Below are positions 38,430-47,941 of a stretch of DNA of 64,000 nucleotides, in pieces (position 1 is the stretch's first letter; each line of letters opens with the position of its first letter). The notes beneath the pieces were generated by a model. The model saw only the letters and a program-made list of their open reading frames with translations, had not been told where the DNA came from and ran no database searches. A program made the translations under genes and the position numbers. This DNA is from Burkholderiaceae bacterium. GTDB lineage: Bacteria > Pseudomonadota > Gammaproteobacteria > Burkholderiales > Burkholderiaceae_E. Location: positions 3,654,484-3,718,483 of the forward strand of contig JAOSJU010000001.1 in assembly GCA_027493945.1 (NCBI GenBank), given 5' to 3'.

Positions 38430-39892
38430 ATGGCACGCCGACGCGATCCGCCCTCCGACGCCGCAGGCACGCGCGCCGCCGCGCCGCCGCAGCCGGCCGC
38501 GACGCGCAGGCAGCCCGCCCCGCCGCCGCAGCCAACCGCGCGCGTTCCGCAGACACGCGTCGGGCGCCCGGCCAGCGTCGCGCTCGCCGCCGGCGAACTC
38601 GCCCTCGGCGGCTTGGCCGAGGGCTTGCGGCGCCCGGTCGCGGACAAGCCCGCCGGCGCCCGCGCGGGCCACGACTTCGCCGATGCGTTCCTGTCGGCCG
38701 ACAACGCGCGGCGCCTCGCGGCGCGCCTCTCGCGGCTGCGCGGCGGTGCGATGAAGCTCGGCCAGATGCTGTCGCTGCAGGGTGCCGACCTGCTGCCGCC
38801 GGAGTTCACCGAGGCGCTGGCGATCCTGCGCGCGCAGGCCGCGCCGATGCCGCTCGCGCAGCTGCGCCGCGTGCTCGGCCGCGAGTACGGCAAGGGCTGG
38901 GAGCGCCGCTTCGAGCGCTTCGACGAGACGCCGGTCGCCGCCGCTTCGATCGGCCGGTGCACCGCGCGCGCACGGTCGACGGCCGCGACCTCGCGCTGAA
39001 GGTCCAGTATCCGGGCGTCGCGCGCTCGATCCGGGGCGACGTCGACAACGTCGCCGCGCTGCTGCGCCTGCTCAGGGTGTTCCCCGCGATGCCGACATTC
39101 CGGCGATCGCCGCCGAAGCGACCCGCCAGTTGGCGCAGGAAGCCGACTACCCGGCCGAGGCCGCATCGCTCGGGCGCTACGCCCGCCTCGTGGCCGACGA
39201 GCCCGCGCTGCTCATGCCGCGCACGCACTCCGACCTGACCACGCGGCGCATCCCCGGCGATGGACTTCATGGACGGCGAGCCGATCGGCACGCTCGCCGC
39301 GCCCGGCGTCGCGCAGGCCACGCGCGACGCGATCGGCACCGTGCTGGAGCGGCTGATGTTCCGCGAGCTGTTCGAGTTCCGCACGATGCAGACCGACCCG
39401 AACTTCGCGAACTATCTGTGGCAGCCCGACACCGGCAAGGTGGTGCTGCTCGATTTCGGCGCGACGGTGCAGTTCGACGCGGGCTTCGTCGCCGACTATG
39501 CGCGCATCACCCGCGCGGTGATCGACGACGACCGCGCCGCGGTGGGCCGGCACGCGGTGGCGATCGGCTACGCCGCGCCCGGCGATTCGCCCGAGCTGGT
39601 CGAGGCCACCATCGACCTGATCATGCTGGTGTGCGAGCCGCTGCGGCATCGCGGCCGCTACGACTTCGCGGCCTCCGACCTGCCGTCGCGCTCGCGCGCG
39701 CTCGGTTTCGACCTGGGCTTCCGGCAAGGGCTGCTGCGCGTGCCGCCGCCGCAGACGATGTTCCTGCACCGCAAGCTGGTCGGCTCGTTCCTCACGCTCG
39801 CGCACATCGGCGCGCGCGTGGACGCGCGCGCGCTGGTGCTGCCGCTGCTCGCGCGGCTCGGTGCGCGCGGCGCGGCCCGAGGCCGCGGGTAG
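38430..39892 (+). CDS. ABC1/AarF (UbiB-like) atypical kinase, four frameshifts
   Basis: About 487 codons. A Pro/Ala-rich N-terminus (residues 1-60) precedes the ABC1 fold: KLGQMLSLQGADLLPPEFTE carries the KxGQ motif, ALKVQYPGVARSI the Lys strand, LAQEADYPAEAASLGRY the family-specific helix, then MQTDPNFANYLW (catalytic loop) and VVLLDFGATVQF (DFG). Family members are atypical ATPases/kinases linked to ubiquinone synthesis. Frame changes are near 38955, 39095 and 39262. Start ATG38430 is 58 bp after the GNAT stop. Confidence 0.8.
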
Positions 39893-39904
39893 CGCGAGGA
39901 GGCG

Positions 39905-40643
39905 TCAGAACCGGGTGGTGAGCCGCACCCCGGGCGTCGGGCAGCAGTTCCAGCAGCTTCGCCTCCAGCCATCGGTCGAAACCGGTCAGCACCGCGATGC
40001 CCATCAGCCCGATCAGCACCGCGAAGCCGTGCCGCAGATCGGCGCCGTGGCCCAGCACCCAGCGGCGCATTCGCGCGAACAGGGCGCGCGACGCGTGGGC
40101 GACGGCCATCAGCGGCAGCGCCGCACCGATGCCGAACACTCCGAGAATCAGCCCGCCGTTGAGCAGCCCGCCCTTCGTGGCCACCAGCGCCATGCCGGAG
40201 CCGAGCAGGGGCCCCGAGCACGGGCTCCAGATCATGCCGAGCAACGCGCCGAGCAGGAAGGCGCCGTGCACCGTTTCGGGGTGCAGTCGCGCCGAAACCT
40301 GCTGGGCCATCGTGGCCAGCCGCGAGAGCCAGGCCGGCGTGTGCTCCTGCGCTTCGGGCACGAGCAGCACGACGGCGATCGCCAGCATCAGCAGTCCGGC
40401 CGCGGTCCGGAGATATCGGATGTCGATGCCCAGCGTCGGGCCCACCGCGGCGAGCATCACGCCGAAGAACACGAACGCCGCCACCATGCCCGCACCCATC
40501 GCGAGCGGGCCGATCTGGCGATGCGTGTGCGCCACGCCGCCGACGACCATCGGCAACAGCGGAAACACGCAGGGCGAAAGCGTCGACAGCGCGCCGGCGA
40601 CGAGGGTCAGGCCGAGGTGCAGGAAGGAGACGGGTTCGACCAC
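39905..40643 (-). CDS. CcdA/DsbD-type transmembrane thiol reductant exporter (frameshift near the end)
   Basis: About 246 codons. Six helices with two conserved cysteine sites, TLSPCVFPLLPMVVGG and MIWSPCSGPLLGSGMAL, both Cys-Pro or Pro-Cys pairs typical of CcdA/DsbD membrane domains that pass electrons from cytoplasmic thioredoxin to periplasmic thiols. Near 39940 the frame changes, and the alternative frame ends GVRLTTRF, a common ending of this family, with stop 39905. Followed by a thioredoxin-like and a DsbA-like gene, so the three probably form one periplasmic redox pathway. Confidence 0.82.
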
Positions 40644-40647
40644 CGCG

Positions 40648-41038
40648 TCAGAGCGCAGAACGCAGCGCGGCGCGCAGCCGCTCCGGCTCGACCACTCCCA
40701 GAAGGCGCGCGCGCTCGACGCTTCCGCGCAGCACGATCAGTGCGCCCGGCGCCATCACGCGGAAGGCCCGCGACGTTTCACGGTCTTCGTCGAAATCGAC
40801 CACCAGCAGCGTCAGCGCAAGTTCCGTATCGGTGCGCATCGCATCGAAGGCCTTGGCTCTGGAGGCGGCAGGTGCCGCAGGACTTCGAATGAAAGTGCAA
40901 GGCGATCGGCGCGCCGGCGCGCTGCGCCTGAGCGAGGGCTTCGGCCGAAAACGGCACGATCTCGAGCGCCGCTGCGAACGAGGCCCACAGCGACAGCGCG
41001 AGCGCCAGCGCAAGCGCAAGCGCCGGCAGGGTGCGGAT
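40648..41038 (-). CDS. Exported thioredoxin-like protein with CGTC motif (frameshifted)
   Basis: About 130 codons. A hydrophobic signal (LPALALALALALSLWASFAA) is followed by FSAEALAQAQRAGAPIALHF and SKSCGTC, the redox CxxC site. Just after it (near 40865) the frame changes and resumes as AFDAMRTDTELALTLLVVDF and ALIVLRGSVERARLLGVVEP to the stop 40648. No ATG is present in frame near the start, so the exact start is unresolved. It probably receives electrons from the adjacent CcdA-like protein. Confidence 0.72.
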
Positions 41039-41040
41039 GC

Positions 41041-41693
41041 CTATGCTGCACCTCGACGTTCGCGCGCCAGCAGGTACTCGAAGACGCGCAGCGTGGTGGT
41101 ATAGCTGCCGCCCAGCATCGACGGCGCGGTGATCCACTTGCCGTTCACCGCGAAGGTGGGAACGCCGTCGACCTTGTACGCGTTCATGGTCGCCGTGGCT
41201 TCCTGCATCTTCGCGCGCACCGCGGGCGAGCCGAAGGCCTCGACGAAGCGCGCGCGGTCGACGCCGTTGCGCGCGACGAAGTCGGCCATCCGGTCGCGCG
41301 TCTCGAGGTCGAGTTGCTGGAGGTGAATCGCCGCATAGATGCGTTCGGACAGTTCGTCTGCCTTGCCGAGCACTTCGAGCGTGTAGTGGAACTGCTGAAG
41401 CGGCGGGCGGGGGACGTGGATTCTGCGGAACGCAACGTCGGCGGGCTGCCTTTGCAGCCACTCGCGCAGGATCGGCTCCATCGCGTTGCAGAACGGACAC
41501 GCGTACCAGAAGAACTCGAGCACCTCGAGCTTGCCGGGGGTGGCGGTGCGTTGCGGTGGCTCGACGGTGCGGTACTCGAAGCCCTCTTCGGGCACCGTGA
41601 CTTGCCTGGTTGCGCAACCGGCAGCGAGCGCCGCGGCGCCCGTTGCGAGCGCCTTCAGAAACGCCGGACGGAAGGATCGATCGGCTGGTTCAT
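41041..41693 (-). CDS. dsbA: DsbA-family thiol:disulfide interchange protein with Tat-like signal and CPFC site
   Basis: About 217 codons. From ATG41693 the N-terminus reads MNQPIDPSVRR, then after a one-base shift near 41658 AFLKALATGAAALAAGC: together an RR-x-FLK Tat signal ending in a lipobox-like GC. The mature part has LEVLEFFWYACPFCNAMEP, the DsbA active site with Pro-Phe in place of the usual Pro-His, a helical insertion, and DGVPTFAVNG with the cis-Pro loop. It oxidises or isomerises cysteines of periplasmic proteins. The altered dipeptide should change its redox potential. Confidence 0.85.
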
Positions 41694-41825
41694 GGATGCT
41701 GGCGCCTGTTGCGACCGAACAAATTCTAGGCGGCGCGCGCGAACGGATGTTGACCTGCGTCGACTTTCTTCGCGGCTCGAAGAGGAAGAATCGTGCATCG
41801 CCAACACTTCACCCGGGGAAGCATC

Positions 41826-43139
41826 ATGCAGCAATCGACCCATCGCCGGGCGTTGATTCCGGCGGCCGTCGCAGTGGCGCTCATGGCGTGGTCGCACCAG
41901 GCTTCGGCCGCGGGGTTCGCTTTGTTCGAACAGAACGCCAGCGGACTGGGCAACGCATTCGCCGGCGCCGCAGCCGTGGCCGAAGACGCTGGCACGATCT
42001 ACTTCAATCCGGCCGGAATGACCCGCATCCGCGGCCGACAGGTGGTCGGCGCGGTGTCGGTCATCGACGTCAAGATCGACTTCGAGAACGACGGCAGATC
42101 GACGGTGCCGCTGGGGCAGATTCCGGGCGGCGGAAACGGCGGCGACGCCGGCGGCACGGCGGGCGTTCCGGCCGGCTACCTGTCCCGGGAACTGAAGCCG
42201 AACACGCTTTGGCTGGGCGTCGGCGTCAGCGCGCCCTTCGGCTTGAGCACCGAATGGAAAAACGGCTGGGTCGGGCGGTTCCACGCGCTCGAGTCGTCGG
42301 TCGAGGCGATCAACATCAATCCCAGCATCGCCCGGAAGGTGAACGACCAGCTTTCGCTGGGAGCCGGCGTCAGCTTCCAGCGGCTGAAAGCCACTTTCTC
42401 GAACGCGGTGCCGTACACCGCGCTGGCAGGTTCACTGAGGATTCCCGGAGTGCCGATCGGCAGCGAAGGCGTCGCCGAGGTCGAAGGCGACAGCTGGGAC
42501 ACCGGCTGGAACTCGGGGGCGACTCGGCAGGTCACGCCCGCCACCCGGCTCGGGCTCGCCTACCGCTCGAAGGTCAAGCACGACGTGGAGGGCGACGTGA
42601 ACTTCTCGGCGCGTCCGGCCCCGCTCGCGCGGGTCGTGCCCGACGGAGACGTCAAGGCGAAGGTCGAGTTGCCCGACACCCTGTCGCTCGCCGTGGCTCA
42701 CGACGTCGACGCTCGTTGGCAACTGCTGGCCGATTACACGCGCACCGGATGGAGTTCGATCGAGGAACTCGCGATCCTCCGGCCCACCGGCCGGGCGGTG
42801 AGCAGGGTCGACCTCGCCTTCGAAGATTCGTGGCGGATCGCGCTGGGCGCGAACTACCGGATGGACGATCGCTGGACGCTGCGTTTCGGCTTCGCGTACG
42901 ACCGCACGCCGGTGCAGGATGCCAAGCGCACTCCGCGCCTGCCGGACATGGATCGCAAGTGGCTCTCGGTCGGCACGCAGTACCGGGCCAGCCAGGCGCT
43001 CGCGTTCGACGTCGGCTTCACCTACATCTTCAGCAGCGACGCCTCCAGCAACCTGGCAAGCGCAAGCGCCGGCAACCTGACCGGCAGCTACAGCAACAAG
43101 ACCCGGGTGCTCGGCGGGCAGGTGCGCTATACGTTCTAG
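41826..43139 (+). CDS. fadL: FadL-family outer-membrane fatty-acid transporter
   Basis: 437 aa, clean frame. Signal peptide residues 1-28 (VALMAWSHQASA), then the FadL N-terminal hatch AGFALFEQNASGLGNAFAGA and TIYFNPAGMTRIRGRQVV, followed by a 14-strand-type barrel ending in an aromatic residue (VRYTF) for BAM recognition. It lets long-chain fatty acids or other hydrophobic compounds cross the outer membrane. I chose ATG41826 because it directly begins the signal; an in-frame GTG at 41793 would add 11 residues. Divergent from dsbA. Confidence 0.92.
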   Translation: MQQSTHRRALIPAAVAVALMAWSHQASAAGFALFEQNASGLGNAFAGAAAVAEDAGTIYFNPAGMTRIRGRQVVGAVSVIDVKIDFENDGRSTVPLGQIPGGGNGGDAGGTAGVPAGYLSRELKPNTLWLGVGVSAPFGLSTEWKNGWVGRFHALESSVEAININPSIARKVNDQLSLGAGVSFQRLKATFSNAVPYTALAGSLRIPGVPIGSEGVAEVEGDSWDTGWNSGATRQVTPATRLGLAYRSKVKHDVEGDVNFSARPAPLARVVPDGDVKAKVELPDTLSLAVAHDVDARWQLLADYTRTGWSSIEELAILRPTGRAVSRVDLAFEDSWRIALGANYRMDDRWTLRFGFAYDRTPVQDAKRTPRLPDMDRKWLSVGTQYRASQALAFDVGFTYIFSSDASSNLASASAGNLTGSYSNKTRVLGGQVRYTF

Positions 43140-43160
43140 GCGGACGCGGCGGCCGGCTCG

Positions 43161-43322
43161 CTAGTAGTTGCGATAGATCTGCGGCAACTCGTCGGGCCTC
43201 AGGATCCTGTCGGGTTGGTTGGAAAGCTTCGCGTCCAGCGCCGCGCAGCCGGCGATGGCGGGGAGAATGCCGACCAGCAGGGCGGCGATCGCGGCCACGG
43301 TGGCCAACTTTTTCGGGTTCAT
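43161..43322 (-). CDS. Small putative lipoprotein
   Basis: 53 aa. MNPKKLATVAAIAALLVGIL then PAIAGC gives a signal peptide with lipobox (Cys26), followed by 27 residues (ALDAKLSNQPDRILRPDELP). Convergent with fadL, 21 bp from its stop. No family recognised. Confidence 0.6.
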   Translation of the reverse strand: MNPKKLATVAAIAALLVGILPAIAGCAALDAKLSNQPDRILRPDELPQIYRNY

Positions 43323-43401
43323 CCGGTCCTCCATGCGGTCGAGGTGGTGGGCGTCGCCGGTTTGCGGCGACACCCGCTGCCGGCAACGATGGCACGATCG
43401 G

Positions 43402-43434
43402 GTGCGGCTTGCGTTGCGCTCGCGCAAGCCGCAC
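43402..43434. repeat. 12-bp perfect inverted repeat
   Basis: GTGCGGCTTGCG (43402-43413) and CGCAAGCCGCAC (43423-43434) with a 9-nt loop lie between the small lipoprotein gene and the IclR gene. Neither side has a T tract, so termination is unlikely. It could be an operator for the IclR regulator (start 43537) or an RNA hairpin in the lipoprotein leader. Confidence 0.6.
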
Positions 43435-43536
43435 GCCTGAAGCCCCAGCTGGGTATCACCGGACCAACGGACATTGACCGCGTGACCGGACGGGCGTAAT
43501 GTCCGCCCGGTTCGAACTGCGGACCCGTGTCTCACG

Positions 43537-44292
43537 ATGCAGAACAGTACCCAATCCGTTCGGCGCGCGCTGACGCTGTTGAAGGCGTTCGACCGTGCGA
43601 CCCCGCCGCTGGGCGTCACCGAGCTTGCCGCCCGGGTCGGGCTGCACAAGTCGACGGCCTACCGGCTTGCGGTGACGCTGGTCGCGGAGGGTTTCCTCAG
43701 GCAGGACCCCATTACCGGCCGCTACAGCCTCGGAGACAGCCTTTACCGGGTGGCGGCGGGTTTCGTCGAGCAGGATCCGCTGATGCGCGAAGGGCGCCCC
43801 GTACTCGAGGCGCTGCGCGACGCCTGCGGCCACATGGTCTCGCTGGCGGTGCTCGACGAGGGGCAGGCGCTCTTCGTGCTGGTGGTGGAAGCCACGCTTC
43901 CGATCCGCGCCGCGGCGATGATGGCGGGCGATCGGCTTCCGCTGTCGGTGAGCGCAGCCGGCAAGGTACTGCTTGCCGGGCTTTCGCGCGCGCAGGCCGA
44001 CGAGATGCTGCGCCGGGAGGGGCTTCCGCGGCTCACGCCTGCCAGCCTGGCGTCGCGCCAGCAGCTGATGCGCGAGATCGCCGCCATTCATCGCGAAGGG
44101 GTCGGCTGGAGCCGCGAGGAGGCAGTCACCGGGCTGCTCGCGATTTCCGCGCCGGTGCGCCGCGCGGGCCGCACCGTCGCCGCGATGAGCATGGCCTGCC
44201 CGACCAACCTGCTGACCGCCCGAAGTGCCGACCAGCTCGCGCGCCGGCTGCGGGCGGCGGCCGATCAGCTCTCCGAACACCTGGGCGCCTGA
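43537..44292 (+). CDS. IclR-family transcriptional regulator
   Basis: 251 aa, clean frame. Winged HTH at the N-terminus (SVRRALTLLKAFDRATPPLG, then ELAARVGLHKSTAYRLAVTL) and an IclR effector domain (YRVAAGFVEQDPLMREGRPV, then GKVLLAGLSRAQADEMLR and SREEAVTGLLAISAPVRR). IclR proteins regulate catabolic genes in response to small acids. It is followed 15 bp later by the oxidoreductase gene on the same strand and likely controls it. Confidence 0.93.
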   Translation: MQNSTQSVRRALTLLKAFDRATPPLGVTELAARVGLHKSTAYRLAVTLVAEGFLRQDPITGRYSLGDSLYRVAAGFVEQDPLMREGRPVLEALRDACGHMVSLAVLDEGQALFVLVVEATLPIRAAAMMAGDRLPLSVSAAGKVLLAGLSRAQADEMLRREGLPRLTPASLASRQQLMREIAAIHREGVGWSREEAVTGLLAISAPVRRAGRTVAAMSMACPTNLLTARSADQLARRLRAAADQLSEHLGA

Positions 44293-44307
44293 CCCGAGGG
44301 GGCCGCG

Positions 44308-45872
44308 ATGTCGTACGACTTCGTCATCGTCGGCTCGGGGCACAACGGACTGGCCTGCGCGGCCTACCTCGCGAGAGCAGGCGCCAGCGTGCTGGTGCTC
44401 GAGCGCAGCCGTCAGGCGGGCGGCTCGTGCAGCACCTCGGAGGCGACGCTGCCGGGGTTCCGGCACAACACCTGCTCGGTGGTGACACGCACATCCCGAC
44501 CAGCCCGGTCTATCGCGACCTGAACTCGAGCGCCACGGCGTGAAGTACGTCTACCCGGAGCACCTGCGCGGCACCGTCTTTCCCGGTCACGAGAGCATCG
44601 TGATGTACCGGGACACCGAGCGGATGGCCGCGGAGCTGGCGCGGTTCTCCGCGAGCGATGCGCGCACTTTCCGGCAGCTCGTCGAAGACTACGGCGAATT
44701 CGTCGAGTCGGCCTACCTGCCGCTGATGTACTCGCCGCCGCTGCCGCCGTCGGTGCAGAGCGCGCAACTGGAGAAGTCCGCCGAGGGCAGGGCGCTGCTG
44801 CAGTGGCAGGCGAGCACGCCGGTGCAACTGCTGAACGAGCTGTTCGAGAGCGAGGAGGTGAAGGTCCACTTCCTCGCCCGGATGACGGTGCTGGGCTTCG
44901 CGCCCGACCAGTTCGGGCAGGGCTGGATCTGCCTGTTCCGCATCATCAGGGCCGAGGCGCCGATCTGCGTGGGGGCTCCGGGCAGCTCGCGCTCGGCTTG
45001 CGTCGCGCGGTGGAGGCGCACGGCGGCGTCGTGCGGACCGACACGGCCGTCAGGCGCATCCCCGGGTGCGCGGCAACCGGGCCGGCGGGGTGGAGCTCGA
45101 CGACGGCACGCTGATCGAGGCGACGAAGGGGTCGTCACCAACGTGGAGCCGAAGAAGACCTTCCTTCACATGGTGGGCGAGGAACACTTGCCCGCGTCGT
45201 TCGCCACGCGGGTGCGCAACTACCACTCGAACGGGCGCTCGCTTTTCGTGCTGCACCTCGCGCTCGCGGAGCCGCCCGATTACCGTGCGGCCGCGCGCAA
45301 TCCCGCAGTGAACACCGCGTTCAGCCAGAGATGTTCGGCGGCAGCATCCAGAGCGTGCGCGCGTACCGTGAAATCGCCATGGGCAGGCCGCCGCGCACCG
45401 AAATGCTGCAGGTGACGCTGCCCACGCTGTTCGATCCGTCGCAGGCGCCCGCCGGCCAGCACACCGCGGTCGTCTGGCAGTACGCGCCATACCGCGTCGA
45501 GCTGAAAGGGTCCGCGCGGCTGGGGCGCCGCGCGGGTCGAATACGCCGAGCACCTGCTCGGCCTGTGGCAGTCGTACGCGCCGAACATGACGCGCGAGAA
45601 GATCCTCGCGATGACGATCCGAGACCCGACCGACACCGAGCGGCACAACGACAACCTGGTCAACGGCGTCGACGTGGTGGGCGACATGACGCCCGACCAG
45701 ATGGGCTACTTCCGTCCGTTCGCCGGCTGGTCGTCTTACCGGACCCCGATCGAGGGGCTCTACCATGTGCGGCGGCTACTGCCACCCGGGCGGCGGCGTG
45801 CACGCCGGCGCGGGCCACAACGCCGCGGGCGTGATCGCGCAGGACTTCCACCTGAACAGGTGGTGGGACTGA
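44308..45872 (+). CDS. Phytoene-desaturase-like FAD-dependent oxidoreductase (COG1233), many frameshifts
   Basis: About 521 codons. N-terminal FAD site [20 protein letters not shown] with the second motif [13 protein letters not shown]. Further family pieces appear in changing frames: [76 protein letters not shown], then the C-terminal [20 protein letters not shown] and [11 protein letters not shown]. Roughly seven single-base shifts, yet total length is normal. The substrate is unknown; COG1233 includes carotenoid and other polyunsaturated-lipid oxidoreductases. Its stop overlaps the next ATG (TGATG). Confidence 0.75.
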
Positions 45873-46416
45873 TGCGCGAGTACGAGGACCGGTTCGTCGT
45901 CAACGCGTCGCCGGTGGAGGTGTGGGGGTTCGTGCGCGACGTGCATGCGCTGTGCCGTGCATCCCCGGCGTGGAGGAGGTGCGGCTGGTGGACGACCGCA
46001 CCGCGGAACTCACGGTGAAGGAGCGGATCGGTGTAGTGCCGCTCGTCGTCCGACCTGCGGGCGCAGATCGACTCGGAAGACCCGCCGAACCGGCTTCACG
46101 TCATCGCGATCGCCGAGCACCTGACGATGGAAATCGAGGTGGTGCTGCACGCGAGCGGCGCCGGCACCGAGATGCTGGGCGGGTGCGGGTGAACGGCGAA
46201 GGGTCGCTGAAGCCGGTAGTCGACAGCCTGTTCGAGCGACGCGCGAAGGAACGTGCGGCCCAGTTCGCCGAGCATCTCGAAAGACGCTTCGGCGCGATCG
46301 TTCCCGCGGCCGCTCCCGCGCCGGGCGCCGCGCGCGGGTGGCTGGCGCGACTGGCCGGGTGGATCGGGCGCCTCTGGCGGCGAATCATCGGGAGGGCGGG
46401 AGCGAAGGTGGATTGA
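45872..46416 (+). CDS. CoxG/SRPBCC-family protein, frameshifted
   Basis: About 181 codons. [20 protein letters not shown] and VRDVHAL start a START/SRPBCC fold; CIPGVEEVRLVDDRTAELTV, LTMEIEVVLHASGAGTEM and RVNGEGSLKPVVDSLFERRA match CoxG-type carbon-monoxide-dehydrogenase-associated proteins. A basic amphipathic tail (WLARLAGWIGRLWRRIIGRA) suggests membrane association, as in CoxG. Three shifts (near 45950, 46045 and 46185). Coupled to the oxidoreductase, so possibly delivers substrate to it; this is inference. Confidence 0.72.
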
Positions 46417-46439
46417 CGCCGGGCGGGCCGAGCCGAAGC

Positions 46440-47002
46440 TCACCCGCCACGCTTCGACGACGCCCGATGAAGCGAGCGGCGCAACGACGTGTCGATCGTG
46501 TCGATGTCCGACAGGTCGCCGCCGGGCGGCGACGGGCGTACCGCGACCAGCACATCGAACTCGATGGTGCTCGCCCGCGAGGCGATGGGTTTCGGCGAGG
46601 CGCCTGCGCGTCTCGACAGGCAGCTCCCTCGATAGAGCAGGCTGAGGTGCGGGCGCAGGACGTAGCCTTCGTCGCGCCCCAGTTCGTCGCGCAATCGCCG
46701 CTGAATCGCGAGCAGGCGCGGGTCGTCGAATTCGACGAACAGCGTCTTGAAATGCGCTTCGGAGTGCGCCGTTGCGCCAGCCACGAGCGTCATCGGCTCG
46801 AAGGCTCGTGCGACGCGATCGAGCAATGTCTCGAGCGACGGTCCGGCGGGCGCATGGCTCACCTCGATCGTGATGTGCGGCTCGAACGCGGGGCCCTCAT
46901 GGGCTTTGCCCAGCGCGGCGATCAGGTCGGCGAGGAGGATCGCCGCGGCTCCGACGGCACCAGCCAGAAGACCACCGCCTGCAGTGCCGGTGCATCGGCC
47001 AT
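46440..47002 (-). CDS. 2H-phosphoesterase (2'-5' RNA ligase/cyclic phosphodiesterase-like), one frameshift
   Basis: About 187 codons. MADAPALQAVVFWLVPSEP, then a one-base shift near 46945, then LADLIAALGKAHEGPAFEPH. Two H-x-T/S motifs, PHITIEV and PHLSLLYRG, about 80 residues apart, define the 2H superfamily that acts on 2',3'-cyclic phosphates. It begins 5 bp after the nucleotidyltransferase stop, suggesting cotranscription. Confidence 0.78.
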
Positions 47003-47007
47003 CGCGG

Positions 47008-47832
47008 TCAGTCCCGTCCGAGCCAAACGCCGGGGAATCCGCCGGCGGCTGCCGGGCCGGCGGGCGTGCCGATGTCGAGGAAGCGCGCGTCCCGAAGGAA
47101 CACGCTGTCGACGTGCAGACCGGCGCGAACTGCCGCAGCGATGACCGCTCCCATGGGCCAGTCCGGCGACGGTCCGCACGCGCCGGAGCGTGCGAGGTCC
47201 GACAGGCGACGGGTTTCCTCGACGAGAAAGCGCGTGAACCCCGGTCCCCACGCCGCCAGCATGTAGCCGATGTCGCCATCGCGGCGCGCCGGCGCCTCTT
47301 CCTTGGTGAGCAGGTTGGTGACGCGACCGAGCGGGTCGGTGGACACCAGATCCAGCCCGTCGGTCAGCGCCCCTTCGAACAGGCCCAGCACGATGTCGGC
47401 CCCGGTCGCGCGCAGCCGCTCGCAGGCGCGCACGAAACAGTCTTCGGGATGAATCAGGATGTCCGGAAATCCGAACAGCACGGTCGCGTCCTCGACGAAC
47501 GGGGTGGCCTGGGCGGCGCTGAACGGCGGCCCCCACGGCTCGTTCATCATCAGGTAGGCGATCGACAGGCCGAGGCGCGAGCCGTCCCCGTAGTATTCCG
47601 CAATGTCGAACTTGCCACTGCGCACGACGAAGAAGATTCGCCGCGCGCCGCCGGCGCGCATCCGTTCGAGGAGATATTGCGAAACCACCTTGGGGCGCCC
47701 GCGAAGCTCGGCGGGCTCGCGGTGCACGCCGATCGGCATCAACTCCTTGCTGCACGGCAAGGGCGCGAGCCGCGTTGCGCGCCCGGCCGCGGCGATCACG
47801 CCGACGACGGAAGAACCGGTACTGGATGACAT
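47008..47832 (-). CDS. Sugar-1-phosphate nucleotidyltransferase-like protein
   Basis: 274 aa, clean frame. VVGVIAAAGRATRLAPLPCS followed by KELMPIG is a variant of the G-x-G-x-R...P-K nucleotide loop of RmlA/GlmU-type transferases; FGFPDILIHPEDCFVRACER carries the substrate/metal Asp region and DIGTPAG the second. Homologues transfer NTP to sugar-1-phosphates or related compounds. Cotranscribed with the 2H phosphoesterase; the substrate is unknown. Confidence 0.82.
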   Translation of the reverse strand: MSSSTGSSVVGVIAAAGRATRLAPLPCSKELMPIGVHREPAELRGRPKVVSQYLLERMRAGGARRIFFVVRSGKFDIAEYYGDGSRLGLSIAYLMMNEPWGPPFSAAQATPFVEDATVLFGFPDILIHPEDCFVRACERLRATGADIVLGLFEGALTDGLDLVSTDPLGRVTNLLTKEEAPARRDGDIGYMLAAWGPGFTRFLVEETRRLSDLARSGACGPSPDWPMGAVIAAAVRAGLHVDSVFLRDARFLDIGTPAGPAAAGGFPGVWLGRD

Positions 47833-47941
47833 CGGGTTATCCGCAGCGGTGACGTACGAGCGATGATAGCCAAACCGGCGGGCCGTCGCGTGCCGGTCGG
47901 CCGCGCTTGGCAGGCGCACGGAAACTCGCCAGACTCGTTCG

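Noticed and set aside
41793..41825. GTG start extending FadL by 11 residues
   Set aside because: The extension precedes a normal signal peptide; ATG41826 gives a standard one.
43500..43530. GGTTCGAACTGC, similar to a tRNA T-loop
   Set aside because: No matching acceptor, D or anticodon stems nearby; it is the upstream region of the IclR gene.
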